A DNA stretch of 64,000 nucleotides from Novosphingobium sp. MW5 (GTDB lineage: Bacteria; Pseudomonadota; Alphaproteobacteria; Sphingomonadales; Sphingomonadaceae): NCBI GenBank assembly GCA_025938935.1, contig JAPCWB010000001.1, forward strand, positions 62,001-126,000, in the 5' to 3' direction. Of the stretch, positions 24,322 to 36,996 are shown piece by piece. Both the position numbers and the translations under genes were made by a program. The notes under the pieces were generated by a model. That model ran no database searches and had not been told where the DNA came from. It was given only the letters and a program-made list of their open reading frames with translations. The stretch's first letter is position 1. Each line of letters opens with the position of its first letter.

Positions 24322-27300
24322 TCAGTACCTCTTGCGATAGCGCAGGTTGATATTGGTGCCGCCCGATCCGCCCGCCTGGCTGAGCAGCGACAGTGCCCGG
24401 CTCAGGCTGACCTCGATCTGCGTCGCGGTAAAGCCGCGGGCATCGGTGATCAGCTCGATATAGACATTGTTCGATATGTACCGGCCCGCAGCAATCGCCG
24501 TGCCGCGGCCGGTCTTTTCATCCGCCGCAAGGACGCGGAGGCGCGAAATGCCGGTTGCCGCGCGCAGCTTGCCAAGCGGGTTGAGCCCCCCGCCCCCGCC
24601 GCGCAGGGTGTTGAGCGAGGCGGCGAGCTGGATGCCCTGCAAGGGAGAAAGGCTGCCCAGCGAAGATCCGAACAAGATGCGCGAGAGCACTTCGTCCCCC
24701 GGCAGCGATGGGCTGGAGGAGAAGCTGATCTGCGGGCTGAACGCGCGCCCGCCGACGTTGATCGTTACGGCAACGTCCTCGATATCCTCACTGGCCGTCA
24801 GGACGATCTGCGGATCGTTTGCCGCGCCGCCGGTGAAGGTCAGCTGCCCTTCGGAGAGATCGAACTGGCGTCCGGCAAAGCCGAGACTGCCGCGCACCAA
24901 TGTGACCACTCCGGTCATCAGCGGGGCCGCGCTGGTGCCCTTGACGCGCAGGTCCGCGCCCCATTCGCTGTCGAGCCCCATGCCGGTCACGTAGAGCTGG
25001 TTGGGGGTGGACAGCCCGATGTCGAGCCGGAGCGCGGCAAAGGGGCTACCGGCCGGTGGCGCGGGTTCATTGCCGGTGATGCGCAGGCGCCCGCGAGGCG
25101 GCTTGAAGCGCACGCCAGTCAGCTCGGGTACTTCGGCTGAGCCTTGCCGGACGAGTTCATAGCGCGTGTCGGACAAGGCGAGATTGCCCGATACCAGCGC
25201 GGTTTCCCCAGCGACCTTGCTCAGCCGCAGCTTGCCGGTGGCCGCCGAGGACAGTGAAGAACTGCGCGCGATGCGCGCGTTGTCGAGATCGAAGGACATG
25301 TCCATCGGATAGCCGCTGGCGGCAGCAAGGCTGACATAGCCCTTGCCCGAAACCTTGCCCTGCCCGGCCACAGCGTCGAGCCTTTCCACATCGAGCCGGT
25401 CCCCGGCAAAGCGACCCGACAGCGCCATTGAGGTGAGCCGGGTGCCGTAGATCTCGTTCTCGTAGGTCAATCCCTCGCCGCGAACGATGCCGGTGAGCTG
25501 TGGCTGGCGCAGGCGGCCTGAGAAGTCCGCCCCCACCGCGATCGGGCCCGACAGGCTCTGGTTGCGCTGGCCAACGAAGGACCACAGCGTTTCCGCCGGG
25601 CCGTTATAGCGGATACCGCCGCCGAGCGGGGCGGCCGTCACGCGCTCCACCCAGCCGCCCGCGCCGGGTCCGAGCGGGCGCAGCGAGGCGTTGAGGCGGC
25701 CGATCACCGTGCCACGCCGCCGGATCACCGCGCGTCCTTCGCCGCCATCAGCAAGCAGCGTGCCGACAAAGTTCACGTCAACCGGCTGGCTGACCATCGA
25801 CGAGGTGGTGCGGGAAAAATCGCTGATCGACAGCCGCGCATCGGCGCGCGGGAAGGCACCGGGGTTCGCCTGCTCGAAATCGAGGCTGCCGGTCGCCCTG
25901 CCGCCGATGCCGTAGCCGGGGACGAAAGCGTTGAGCAGCGCCATGTCGAACTTGTCCATGCGGCTCTCGATCTTCAGACCGGTACCGTATTTGCCCGCCA
26001 GCCGCACCGATCCGCTGCCGAAATCGAAGCGGCTAGGCAGCAGTTCATAGCCAGCCTTGGAAGGCACGATGCGTGCCGGGCTGGCCGTGCGGATGGCAGT
26101 ACCGCGCACCCGGCCATCAAGCGCAATGCGCCACAGGCTGGGTTCGAGCAGGGCATTGCCGGCCACGCGGAAGGGTACGCCGCTGGTCCCTTCGGCAAGG
26201 AACTTCGCCTGCCCTTTACCGTCCTGGTAATTGACCCGGGCGCGCAGCGCGGCAAGGCTGAGGCTGCGCAGGCGGGTTTGCGCCAGCTGAACGTCGGCTA
26301 TCACCAGCGGGCGCTCGTAAAGCACCACGCGGGCATCGACGATGGCTGCACCAACCGAGAGGTTCGCCGGACCGGGCAGGACCGTGTCATTGGCGCGCAG
26401 GTTGACCAGCGCCTCCTGGTAGCGCCCCGCAGGTGCGAGGCGGATGAGGCCGGTAACCCCGCGTCCCTCGGCATTGAACTCGCCGGTAAACGGCCCCGCC
26501 GCGCTGCGCTCCGCCCGTCCGCTGAAGCCGATCCCGGCGAGGTCGCCCTTGTTGACCTGCAAGGCCAGGCGCTTGCCCTGCAGCAGGGTGACGTCAGCGG
26601 TCAGGGGGCCGTAATCGGTGTCGCCCGTGGCGTTGAAGCGGTAGCCGCCATCATTGCCAAGGATCTCGGCGCGAACGTTGGCTAGGCCGACGCCAAAGCC
26701 CGGGCTGCCCGCCAGCAGAACCGCGCGCGGCTTGTTCAATGTACCGGTCAGCTCGACCGCAAGCGGGCCGTAGCGGGTGGAGCGGCCATTGGCGGTCAGG
26801 TTGATGGCCCCGCCCGGGCTGTAAGTCCCGCGTCCGTCGAACACTTGCAATTCGGGTGCCGACACCCGCAGGCGGGAGAAGCGGACAATGCCATCCGGAC
26901 CATAGACCAGCTGGCTCGATCCCGTGGCATTGCCGCCGAGGAAATCACGGACTGCCGGATTGACGAGGCTGGTCGAACGCGCGCGGACCGTGCCGGTAAG
27001 CGTGAAACCACCGCCCGTGCGCTTCAGGTCTGCCGTGGTCGTCACGGCGAAGGTGCCGACGCTGTCCACCACGTAACGGTTGATCCGCCCCTCGAAAGCT
27101 CCGGTGTAGAGGCCCTTGGCCGTATCGGCGAGCAGCACGGCCTTGGCGTCGATGCGGTCGGAACGGATCCGCATATTGTCTGAGAGGATGCGCGTGCCGT
27201 CGAAGGCTAGGTCCCCGTCCATCCGCACATTGGCGAGGGAGCCGCCCGCCACCGCGTCGAGCCCCTCGATCCGCGCCACCCGCGCCGAGACCGGGACCAT

Positions 27301-28533
27301 GGCCTGCCGCCCGTCGATCTGCGCCCTGCCGCTGGCATCGAGGCCGTTCAGCACGACATCGGCAATGGCAAGCTGCGCCGCCTGCAAGCGGTAATCGACC
27401 CCGGGCTTGGCAAAGGCATCATTGAGCGTCAGTTGCGCGCGCAACGAGCGCCCCGCGAGGTTGGGGGCCAGCGCTGCGGGGCGCATGAGGAGAACGTCGA
27501 GCTTCAGGTCATCGAAGCTGTTGTCGGTGAGATCCACCACCCCGCTCGGCACGATGGACAGCGCGTCCGAGCGCAGCGACCCCGAGAGCGTCGCCCGGCG
27601 TCGGTCCAGCTTTGCGGCAAGATCAAGCTGAGTAGTGGAATCGAGCAGGACGGCGGGGGTGCCGCCGAGCAGCCGCCCCAGTTCCGCCGGACCTTTCACG
27701 CCGAAAGTCCCGTCGCGCGCAGTCAGCGCCAGCTTCGCCAGCGGTTTCCCGGCCAGTGCGCCATCGAAAGTACCGTCCCACTTCGCCCAGTCGCCCGAGC
27801 CGTTCAGCCGCAGAGCAAGCGGCTCACTGATCCCGGCGAGCGCGCCGATCACCCCGCCTTTCGGTGCATCGAGCGCCAGCCTGATCGCCAGCCTGTTCGC
27901 CTCGGGAACGGCATCGAGCGTCAGGTCAAGCCGGTCCCCGGCCAGCCCGCCCGGCGCAGCAATGGTCAATACTTGCGCAGTTACTTGCGCGCGGCGGTCG
28001 GCAATGTGCGCCGTGCCTTTCAGCTGCAACTCGCGCCGTTCACCCGAAACCGCCGGTTCCGAGATCAGCCGGTCGATGCGTAGCGAGCCGATGTCGATAT
28101 CGATATCAGGCAGCAGCGGCCCTTGCCCGGTGCTCGGCTTGAAGGCGGGCACGCGCCGCAGCAGGACTTCCTTCGCGCTGGCCGAACGCAGGTTGATGTG
28201 GTTCCTGAAATAGTCGAGCGGCCGCCAATCGACTTCGATTACCGGCGCGCGCAGGAATTCGCCCCGCGTGTCATAGGCGACGACATCGATCAGCCGCGCC
28301 TTGCCGTAAAGCGAGCCCTCGATCCGCCCCACGCCCACGCGCAGGCCATTGGCGAATGTCGTGTCGGAAATCTGCCGCGCGACATAGTCACGCCCCGGCC
28401 CGCTATTGACCCAAACGAGCAATGCGGCGGCCAGCGCAATGATTGCGAGCAGCCCGAGCGCGGCCCAACGCAAGGCGCGCCGAAGGATCGGACGCTGAAC
28501 CTCAAGTGGCGGAGGCGGCACTTCGGCTTCCAT
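24322..28533 (-). CDS. tamB: translocation and assembly module protein TamB
   Basis: A very large (1403 residues) AsmA-like bridging protein thought to carry lipids or assist outer-membrane protein assembly between the two membranes. One N-terminal membrane helix is seen at about residues 20-45 (WAALGLLAIIALAAALLVW), followed by long beta-rich repeats, and the C-terminal DUF490/TamB domain ending with SRILFGSSLGSLSPLQGIQLA, VYIELITDARGFTATQIEVSL and a terminal beta strand NINLRYRKRY. Its ATG overlaps the tamA stop by one base (28533), the classic tamA-tamB operon. All reading frame intact. Confidence 0.92.
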   Translation of the reverse strand: MEAEVPPPPLEVQRPILRRALRWAALGLLAIIALAAALLVWVNSGPGRDYVARQISDTTFANGLRVGVGRIEGSLYGKARLIDVVAYDTRGEFLRAPVIEVDWRPLDYFRNHINLRSASAKEVLLRRVPAFKPSTGQGPLLPDIDIDIGSLRIDRLISEPAVSGERRELQLKGTAHIADRRAQVTAQVLTIAAPGGLAGDRLDLTLDAVPEANRLAIRLALDAPKGGVIGALAGISEPLALRLNGSGDWAKWDGTFDGALAGKPLAKLALTARDGTFGVKGPAELGRLLGGTPAVLLDSTTQLDLAAKLDRRRATLSGSLRSDALSIVPSGVVDLTDNSFDDLKLDVLLMRPAALAPNLAGRSLRAQLTLNDAFAKPGVDYRLQAAQLAIADVVLNGLDASGRAQIDGRQAMVPVSARVARIEGLDAVAGGSLANVRMDGDLAFDGTRILSDNMRIRSDRIDAKAVLLADTAKGLYTGAFEGRINRYVVDSVGTFAVTTTADLKRTGGGFTLTGTVRARSTSLVNPAVRDFLGGNATGSSQLVYGPDGIVRFSRLRVSAPELQVFDGRGTYSPGGAINLTANGRSTRYGPLAVELTGTLNKPRAVLLAGSPGFGVGLANVRAEILGNDGGYRFNATGDTDYGPLTADVTLLQGKRLALQVNKGDLAGIGFSGRAERSAAGPFTGEFNAEGRGVTGLIRLAPAGRYQEALVNLRANDTVLPGPANLSVGAAIVDARVVLYERPLVIADVQLAQTRLRSLSLAALRARVNYQDGKGQAKFLAEGTSGVPFRVAGNALLEPSLWRIALDGRVRGTAIRTASPARIVPSKAGYELLPSRFDFGSGSVRLAGKYGTGLKIESRMDKFDMALLNAFVPGYGIGGRATGSLDFEQANPGAFPRADARLSISDFSRTTSSMVSQPVDVNFVGTLLADGGEGRAVIRRRGTVIGRLNASLRPLGPGAGGWVERVTAAPLGGGIRYNGPAETLWSFVGQRNQSLSGPIAVGADFSGRLRQPQLTGIVRGEGLTYENEIYGTRLTSMALSGRFAGDRLDVERLDAVAGQGKVSGKGYVSLAAASGYPMDMSFDLDNARIARSSSLSSAATGKLRLSKVAGETALVSGNLALSDTRYELVRQGSAEVPELTGVRFKPPRGRLRITGNEPAPPAGSPFAALRLDIGLSTPNQLYVTGMGLDSEWGADLRVKGTSAAPLMTGVVTLVRGSLGFAGRQFDLSEGQLTFTGGAANDPQIVLTASEDIEDVAVTINVGGRAFSPQISFSSSPSLPGDEVLSRILFGSSLGSLSPLQGIQLAASLNTLRGGGGGLNPLGKLRAATGISRLRVLAADEKTGRGTAIAAGRYISNNVYIELITDARGFTATQIEVSLSRALSLLSQAGGSGGTNINLRYRKRY

Positions 28534-30739
28534 CAGAAGGCCTGCCCGATCGAGACATAGACGTTGAGCCAGCCCTCACCCGGCTTGCGTGCCAGCGGAG
28601 TGGCGAAGTCGATCCGCATCGGCCCGAAATTAGTATAGAGCCGCGCCCCCAGCCCCACGCCCGCGCGCAGGTCGGAAAATTTCGGCACTGTGCTCGCATA
28701 GGACTGCCCGACATCGGCAAAGGCGACCACGCCGTAATCACCGAAACGGTAGCGCACCTCCAGCGCCGCCTCGTTCAGGCTGCGCCCGCCGGTGGGATCG
28801 CCAATGGGGTCGAGTGGTCCGAGCTTCTGATAAGCAAAACCGCGCACCGATCCGCCGCCGCCCGCGTAGAGCCGCCGCGAGGGGGCGAGGTCCTGAAGGT
28901 CCGCCCCTGGATCGTGGCCAGCCGCACGCGCCCGGCCACAATCACGTTCTTGCCGACCGGATAATAGGCAGAGCCATCGAGCCGCAGCCGCGCGTAGGGC
29001 GAAATGCCGCCCTGCACCGATGCTTCCGGTTCGACCAGAGCGGTCAGGCGGTAGCCCTTCTTCGGGTCGAGCAGGCTGTCGGTCTGGTCGAAACCGACCT
29101 GCCCGATCAGGCCCGCAATCGCATAGGTCTTTCGCACCCGCGCGCCGCGCGTGAAATCATAGCCGCTCTCGTTCGTGCCGATGATCTGCGCGCCATAGGC
29201 ATAGGTCAGCTTCTTCTGCCACAGCGGGGTGGAATCATAGCTCATCCGCGCCGCCAGCCGCCCGGTATAGGCCGAGAAAGCGTCATAGTTCGAATGATGC
29301 AGGTCCAGCCCCAGTTCGAAGCTGCGATCGCGCTTGCCTGCGTTGGAGCGGCGGAAGGTAACGCCCGCACCCTGTTCCTGCGTGCCGGCAACGCCGCTGA
29401 CGATCAGTGCGCCTTCGGGCCGGAACAGGTTGCGGTGAGTCCAGCTCCCTTCAAGGCGGAAGCCCTCGCCGGTACTATAGCCTGCGCTCGCGGCGATCAC
29501 GCGCGGCGGGCCGGCTTCCTGGTTGACGGCAAGATCGACCACTTCGGTGCCGTCCGGTCCCGGCCTTTCCGTGCGCTTCGGCTCGACACTGATGCTGCGG
29601 AACAGGCCGGTGGCGATCAGTGCCTGGCGCAGGTCATCGACCTTGCGGCTGTCATAGAGTTCCCCCGGCTTGAACCGGGCAAGCAGTTCGACATGGTCGG
29701 CTCCGAAAGCCTCCTTGCCGCTGCTGACGATGTCGCCAAAGCTGCCGCGCGGGCCGACCGCGACCGGCAAGGTATAGTCGGCCCCGCCCGTATCGGGATC
29801 GAGCAAGACGTCGCGCTGGCCGACCGAGGCAAAGGGATAGCCGTTCTCCGGCAGCACCAGCGCCACGGCCGCTTCGGCTCCGATCACCCGCTCGGCGATC
29901 ACCGGCTCTCCTACCTGCAGCGCGAGGTTGTCACGAATAAGCGTGGCAGGAATGGTGGGCGCTGCATCGACTTCGACGCTGGTAAAGGCGAAGCGCTTGC
30001 CCGGAGCGATGTCAAAGACGACGGTCAGCGGCTTGCCCGCCCCGTCCTGTGACTGTTCGATCCGGCTGGTGACCTTGCTGTCCATCCAGCCCTGAGAGGC
30101 GAGCAGCTTTTTGAGCAGAACCACGTCTTCATCGGCCCGGCTCGAAACCTGCGCCGCATTCGCGGCCTTGCCCTTGCCGTGGCGTAGCGCCGAGGCATCG
30201 TTGAAGCGCTTGGCAACGTCCCCGATCTCGCCTTCACTGCCCGGGCCGTTCACTTGCACGAGATAACCCACGTCCACCTCTCGCCGGTCCTGCTCCGGCT
30301 CGGCGAAAGTTGTTGGCTCAACCTTGAAGGTCTCGAGCGGCGGGAGCGGCGCGGCGATTTCGGCGTCGCGTACCGGGGCATTGCCGATCTCGGCCCGAGG
30401 CTCTGTGGCGGCAGGCGGTGAGACTGCGGAAGAGGCCGGCTGCGCTGCCGCTGCATTGGTCCGCTCAGCCTCCATCCGCCGTTCGAATTCATCGATCGAT
30501 TCTAGCGGCTTGCTCAGCTCGGGATCGTCATCGGGCGAAACCTTGGGAATCGCCTTTTCGAATTCGGCATCGGGGATGATGGGATCGACCGGGGGCAGCT
30601 TGGCGCCCGGCGGCGGCGCGGGGACCCGGAAGTCGGGGGTAGCTGGCTGGGCCTGGGCATGGCCCACAGACGGCAAGGCCAGCTGCGCTGCCAGCGCAAG
30701 CAGCGATACAGCCCACAGCCGGGTGTGCCCCACTCTCAT
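28533..30739 (-). CDS. tamA: outer-membrane assembly factor TamA (Omp85 family), frameshifted
   Basis: Outer-membrane beta barrel with periplasmic POTRA domains, partner of TamB. I place the start at the ATG 30739, which follows AGGAGGA and gives a signal peptide (LWAVSLLALAAQLALPSVGHAQA); the frame upstream lacks signals. A Pro/Glu-rich segment is followed by POTRA-type repeats and barrel strands. The frame breaks at 28904-28907, where the plus strand has CCCC; one more C restores the run IQGADLQDLAPS and joins to the C-terminal frame with the Omp85 motif VRGFAYQKLGP and the terminal strand ending VSIGQAF. The missing base would lie in a short homopolymer, so sequencing error is a strong possibility. 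Confidence 0.87.
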
Positions 30740-30925
30740 TCCTCCTGCCCGCTCTTGGGTTCGGGCGCCCAAGGGCACCGCGCGGCAAAGCACCGCGCAA
30801 GGCTTGCAATGCCTGTTCCGGCAGATTGTTCCAAGTGCCGAATAGTTTGGCGGCATGGGTTAGGGTACGCTGGATTGGCTAGGCCGCCATTTGTGGCATA
30901 AGCGGTGATGGAGGGGTGCCACGAG

Positions 30926-33900
30926 TTGAGCCTGAATCTGGCCATAGTCTTCGCGCTTGTGCTGATCGTGGCGCTATTCGCCGTCGCGGCGCTGGTCGAG
31001 GCGCAGGGCGAGCGCCTGCAGCGCACCCGGCGATTGCGGCATGTCGCCTATACGCTGGCACTCGGCGTCTATTGCTCGAGCTGGACCTTTTACGGTGCGG
31101 TCGGCAGCGCGGTGCGCGACGGATGGGTCTATCTGGCGATCTATCTGGGCCCGGTCATCCTGTTGCTTGCCGCCCCGAAGTTCCTGCGCAGCCTCGCGAA
31201 CGCCGTGGCCGAGGAACAGGCCGTGACGGTATCGGACTTCATCGCCGCCCGGTTCGGGCACGACGTGATCATCGCGCGTCTCGTCACAGTGATCGCGCTG
31301 CTGGGAACCATTCCCTACATCGCGCTGCAGTTCCGCTCGATCGGCAATGCCTTTTCACTCGTCTCGGGCCGGGACCTCGCCGGCCCCGCGATGGTAGCCG
31401 CCGCCGTGCTGCTTACCCTGTTCTCGATCCTGTTCGCCGCCCGCCGGTTCGAACTGGCCGGGCGAAGCGAAGGGCTGCTTTTTGCCATCGGGCTTGAATC
31501 GCTGATCAAGATTTTCGCGCTGCTGCTGGTAGGGCTGGTTTCCATCTCGCTGCTAGCCTCAATGCCCGGCGATGTGCTGTCGCGCGGTCAGGCCGTGCTC
31601 GGCGAAAGGTTCTCCCCCTCGCACCTTTCGCTCGATTTCGTCGTCACACTGGTGATCTCGGTCATGGCGATCGTGGTCCTGCCGCGGCAGTTCTACATGG
31701 GGCTGGTCGAGGCGCAGGAGCGCGACGACCTGGTACGCGCCCGGTTCGGGCTTGCAGCCTACCTGATCGCCATGGCCCTGCTCATCCTGCCGATTGCGCT
31801 TGCCGGGACCGCATTGTTCGAAAAGGGGCAGATCGCTGACCTTTACGTGCTGCTTGTGCCATCGATGGCGGGGCAGCAGGCGGTGCTGGTCATCGCAATG
31901 CTGGGCGGGATCAGCGCGGCCGCTGCCATGGCCATTGTCGATAGCTCCGCGCTGGCGACCATGGTCTCGAACGACCTGCTTTTCCCCGCAGTCCTGCGCA
32001 GCGATCCCCGCCTTGCGGGCGGCGCGATCGGGCGGCGAATGCTGGTTGTGCGGCGACTTTCGATTGCCGTCATCATGGCCTTGGCGCTCGCCTGGGCAAC
32101 CTTGGTCTCGAGCCGCGAGTCTTTGGCTTCGATCGGGCTGGTGGCCTTCGCCGCCATGGCACAGTTCACCCCGCACCTGATCATGGCGGTGAATCAGTCG
32201 GGCCGCGACCCCTTGCCCGCCCGCGCCAGCCTGACGACCGGTCTCTTGCTGTGGCTCTATACCCTTGGCCTGCCGCCGATCCTGCCCGAAGCGTGGCTGG
32301 GCGCACTGGCCTCGGGGCCGCTCGATCCACTGCACCTGTTCGGCATAGGCAACACCTCGCCGCTTGTTCACGGCGTCATCTGGAGCCTTGGCGCGAACCT
32401 GCTGGTCTTTGCGCTGATGACCGCGCGCGGTGCGCCGGGCCGCACCCTGCCGCTGCTGCTACGCTCCAACCGCAAGGTCACCGACCTTGAGGAACTGGTT
32501 CAGCTGACCTCCAGTTTTGTCGGGCAGGAACGCGCCGACCGCGAATTTCCCGACCTGCGAAAGGGCGCGCCGGTGGACCGCCGCTCGGCCGCGCGCGCGC
32601 AGAAGCTGATCGCCGGGGTGGTCGGTAGTTCCTCAGCCCGCTCGCTGGTGGCTTCGGCGCTGGCGGGCGGGCAGATGAGCCTGACCGACGTTACCCGTCT
32701 GCTAGATGAAGGCGGGCAATCGCTGCGCTTCTCGCGGCAACTGCTAGCCGATACTTTCGAGAACATCGACGCCGGGATCAGCGTGGTTGACCGCGAGCTC
32801 AACCTCGTCGCCTGGAACAGCCGTTACGAGGAGCTTTTCGACTATCCGCCCGGCCTGGTCCGCGTCGGGGTGCCGGTTGCCGACCTCATCCGGCACAATG
32901 TGAAGCGGGGCGACTTCGGCCCGGGCGATGTCGAATACCACGTCGAAAAGCGGCTCGATCACCTGCGCCGCCGGCTGGAGCACAGCTTCGAGCGACGCCG
33001 CAGCGACGGGCGCGTGATCAAGACCGTCGGCGGCCCCATGTCGGACGGCGGCTATGTCATGAGCTTCACCGACATCACTGGCGAGGCCAATGCCCGCGAG
33101 GAACTGCGCCGCACGCTCGACGAACTGGAACACCGCGTCACCGAGCGCACCCGCGAACTGAGCGAAGCCAACCGCCGCCTTGCCAAGGCCGACCACGAGA
33201 AGACCCGCTTCCTTGCCGCCGCCAGCCACGACCTGCTGCAACCGCTCCACGCCGCCCGCCTGTTCACTGCAGCGCTGGAACGCGAGCCGCAGGGGAACAA
33301 GGAACTGGTCCGCCATGTCGGCGGGGCCATCGTCGCTGCCGAGGACCTGCTGCGGGCACTGCTTGATATTTCGAAGCTTGATGCCGGAGGGGTCAATCCC
33401 AGGCCTGAACCGGTGGCCTTGCAGGGCTTTCTCACCGACCTTGCAGAGAGCTTTCGCCCGCTCGCCGAAGAAAAGGCGCTCGACCTTCGGATCGGTCCCT
33501 GCCCCGGCGTCATCAGCGCCGATCCGCGCCTGCTGCGATCGGTGGTGCAGAACCTGCTGAGCAATGCGCTGCGCTATACCCCGGCGGGCGGCATCCTGAT
33601 CGGCACCCGGCGGCGCGGCGATGAATGGCGGATCGACGTGATCGACACCGGCGTCGGCATCGCGCCCGAACAGCTCGGCGCTATCTTCGGCGAGTTTACC
33701 CGGCTCGGCGAGGTCGAGGTCGAGGGACTGGGGCTCGGCCTCGCGCTGGTCGAGCGCATTTCGCGGCTGCTCGGCGGGCGGGTCGATGTCAGTTCGGTGC
33801 CCGGGAAGGGCAGCCGGTTCAGCCTGATCCTGCCCGCGCTGGATGGAGCAGGCGACCTTCCCATTCCACCGGTGCCAGCGTCGCGCGGCGCGAACGAGCG

Positions 33901-34267
33901 GAGACTGGCGGTGCTGGTCATCGACAATGACGAGCGGATCGTCGCGGCAACCAGCGCCCTGCTCGAACGGCTCGGCCATCGTCCGCTGCCTGCGCGCTCG
34001 ATTACCGAGGCGCTTGCCCGGTGCGATGAAGCGGATCTGATGCTGGTCGATTACCAGCTCGACGATGGCGAGGACGGGCTGACGCTGGTCGAAGAAGTCC
34101 GGGCACGCCGCCCCGCGATGCCCGCGTTGCTCCTTACGGCCGAGAGCGGCGAAGCCATGCTGGCGCGGGCGGCAGAGCTGGGCGTTCCGGTGCTGACCAA
34201 GCCTGTCGATCCCGAATCCTTGGTCCGGGCCATGGCGGAAATTTCAGTGCCTGAGGTCCAGCCCTAG
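30926..34267 (+). CDS. crbS: CrbS-like hybrid sensor histidine kinase with N-terminal solute-symporter domain
   Basis: A 1113-residue membrane sensor. The first 500 or so residues form a multi-helix Na+/solute symporter-like domain, such as LGVYCSSWTFYGAVGSAV and QFYMGLVEAQERDDL. A PAS domain follows (about 600-720, ENIDAGISVVDRELNLVAWN), then HisKA with the phospho-His in AAASHDLLQPLHAARL (about residue 768), an ATPase domain (GLGLALVERISRLLGG) and a receiver domain with Asp in LMLVDYQLDDG (about residue 1041). This architecture is that of CrbS, which controls acs in Vibrio and Pseudomonas. I prefer TTG at 30926 because GGAGGGG stands 9 bases before it; ATG 30908 is the alternative. The 3' end overlaps the convergent regulator by 24 bp, and acs follows it. 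Confidence 0.86.
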   Translation: MSLNLAIVFALVLIVALFAVAALVEAQGERLQRTRRLRHVAYTLALGVYCSSWTFYGAVGSAVRDGWVYLAIYLGPVILLLAAPKFLRSLANAVAEEQAVTVSDFIAARFGHDVIIARLVTVIALLGTIPYIALQFRSIGNAFSLVSGRDLAGPAMVAAAVLLTLFSILFAARRFELAGRSEGLLFAIGLESLIKIFALLLVGLVSISLLASMPGDVLSRGQAVLGERFSPSHLSLDFVVTLVISVMAIVVLPRQFYMGLVEAQERDDLVRARFGLAAYLIAMALLILPIALAGTALFEKGQIADLYVLLVPSMAGQQAVLVIAMLGGISAAAAMAIVDSSALATMVSNDLLFPAVLRSDPRLAGGAIGRRMLVVRRLSIAVIMALALAWATLVSSRESLASIGLVAFAAMAQFTPHLIMAVNQSGRDPLPARASLTTGLLLWLYTLGLPPILPEAWLGALASGPLDPLHLFGIGNTSPLVHGVIWSLGANLLVFALMTARGAPGRTLPLLLRSNRKVTDLEELVQLTSSFVGQERADREFPDLRKGAPVDRRSAARAQKLIAGVVGSSSARSLVASALAGGQMSLTDVTRLLDEGGQSLRFSRQLLADTFENIDAGISVVDRELNLVAWNSRYEELFDYPPGLVRVGVPVADLIRHNVKRGDFGPGDVEYHVEKRLDHLRRRLEHSFERRRSDGRVIKTVGGPMSDGGYVMSFTDITGEANAREELRRTLDELEHRVTERTRELSEANRRLAKADHEKTRFLAAASHDLLQPLHAARLFTAALEREPQGNKELVRHVGGAIVAAEDLLRALLDISKLDAGGVNPRPEPVALQGFLTDLAESFRPLAEEKALDLRIGPCPGVISADPRLLRSVVQNLLSNALRYTPAGGILIGTRRRGDEWRIDVIDTGVGIAPEQLGAIFGEFTRLGEVEVEGLGLGLALVERISRLLGGRVDVSSVPGKGSRFSLILPALDGAGDLPIPPVPASRGANERRLAVLVIDNDERIVAATSALLERLGHRPLPARSITEALARCDEADLMLVDYQLDDGEDGLTLVEEVRARRPAMPALLLTAESGEAMLARAAELGVPVLTKPVDPESLVRAMAEISVPEVQP

Positions 34268-34866
34268 CGAGCGCGCGACCAGTGCAGCCTGGGTGCGGTT
34301 GCTGACGTCCAGCTTGCGCATGATCGCGGTCATGTGCGCCTTCACCGTTGCCTCGCTGATGCCCAGGCTGTGTGCGATCTGCTTGTTGAGCTGGCCATCG
34401 AGCACGGCAAGCAGGACCTTGAACTGCATCGGAGTAAGGCCCGCCACCTCCTGCCTGATGCTGTCCAGTGGCGACTGACTGGCCGCGGGCGTGACCGGCC
34501 TGCCGCCGAGTGCCTTGCCGATGGCGGCCTCGATTTCGGTTAGGTCGCTGTCCTTGGAAAGGAAGCCGATGGCCCCAAAGGCGCGCACTTCCTCTGCTGC
34601 CGCTGCGCCTTCCGCGCTCGAGACGACGAGGATGGGCACATCGGGGCATTCGGCATGGAGCATGGCGATACCCGAATAGCCCACTGCGCCCGGCATCTTG
34701 AGATCGAGGAGGATCAGGCGCAGCCCCTCGGCCACGGTCACGGCATGGGCGGCCGCGGCAAGTGTGCCGGCTTCCACTACCGTCGCGCCGGGAAGAACCT
34801 GCCCGACAGCCAATGCCAGCGCCTGCCGGAACAGGGGGTGGTCATCGGCGATCAGGACGGTTCCGG

Positions 34867-34870
<4 letters not shown>
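34244..34870 (-). CDS. crbR: LuxR/NarL-type response regulator (CrbR-like)
   Basis: A 208-residue regulator. The receiver domain carries the acidic pair in [14 protein letters not shown], the phospho-Asp in [14 protein letters not shown] and a Lys in FLSKDSD. The C-terminal LuxR HTH is [20 protein letters not shown] followed by [19 protein letters not shown]. The start is a GTG at 34870 whose second to fourth bases are the acs stop (GTGA overlap), so it is translationally coupled to acs. The partner is the convergent CrbS-like kinase. Regulation of acs and the nearby transport genes in response to acetate status is inferred from the known CrbSR system. Confidence 0.87.
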
Positions 34871-36816
<1,946 letters not shown>

Positions 36817-36884
36817 CTTTCGACTCTCCTGCTCTTTGATCTTATGCGCCCCCGTTACGCCTGAGGGCAGCCCCAGTGGACCTA

Positions 36885-36914
36885 GACCATGGTCGTAGTC
36901 CCCAGACCATGGTC
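36885..36914. promoter_or_regulatory. tandem GACCATGGTC palindromes between acs and the porin gene
   Basis: Two perfect 10-bp palindromes GACCATGGTC at 36885-36894 and 36905-36914, 20 bases apart (two helical turns), in the 180-bp divergent region. Equal phasing on one DNA face is expected for a dimeric regulator, and the CrbR-like protein is the obvious candidate. Confidence 0.5.
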
Positions 36915-36996
36915 GGGATGGGCGGCCCCTTCGTCAACCTCCAGACTGCCAACAACCCGCAATGCAAGTGCGGGACATTTGGAGAGGGGGTCTGAA

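Noticed and set aside
22993..25140. A 715-codon open frame on the plus strand opposite GH130 and tamB
   Set aside because: Shadow of high-GC coding on the other strand: no domain, Arg/Gly/Pro-rich, and the minus-strand genes have clear family motifs.
36817..36996. Palindromic GACCATGGTC pair as an insertion-site duplication
   Set aside because: No mobile element lies between or beside the copies; the spacing and promoter position fit operators better.
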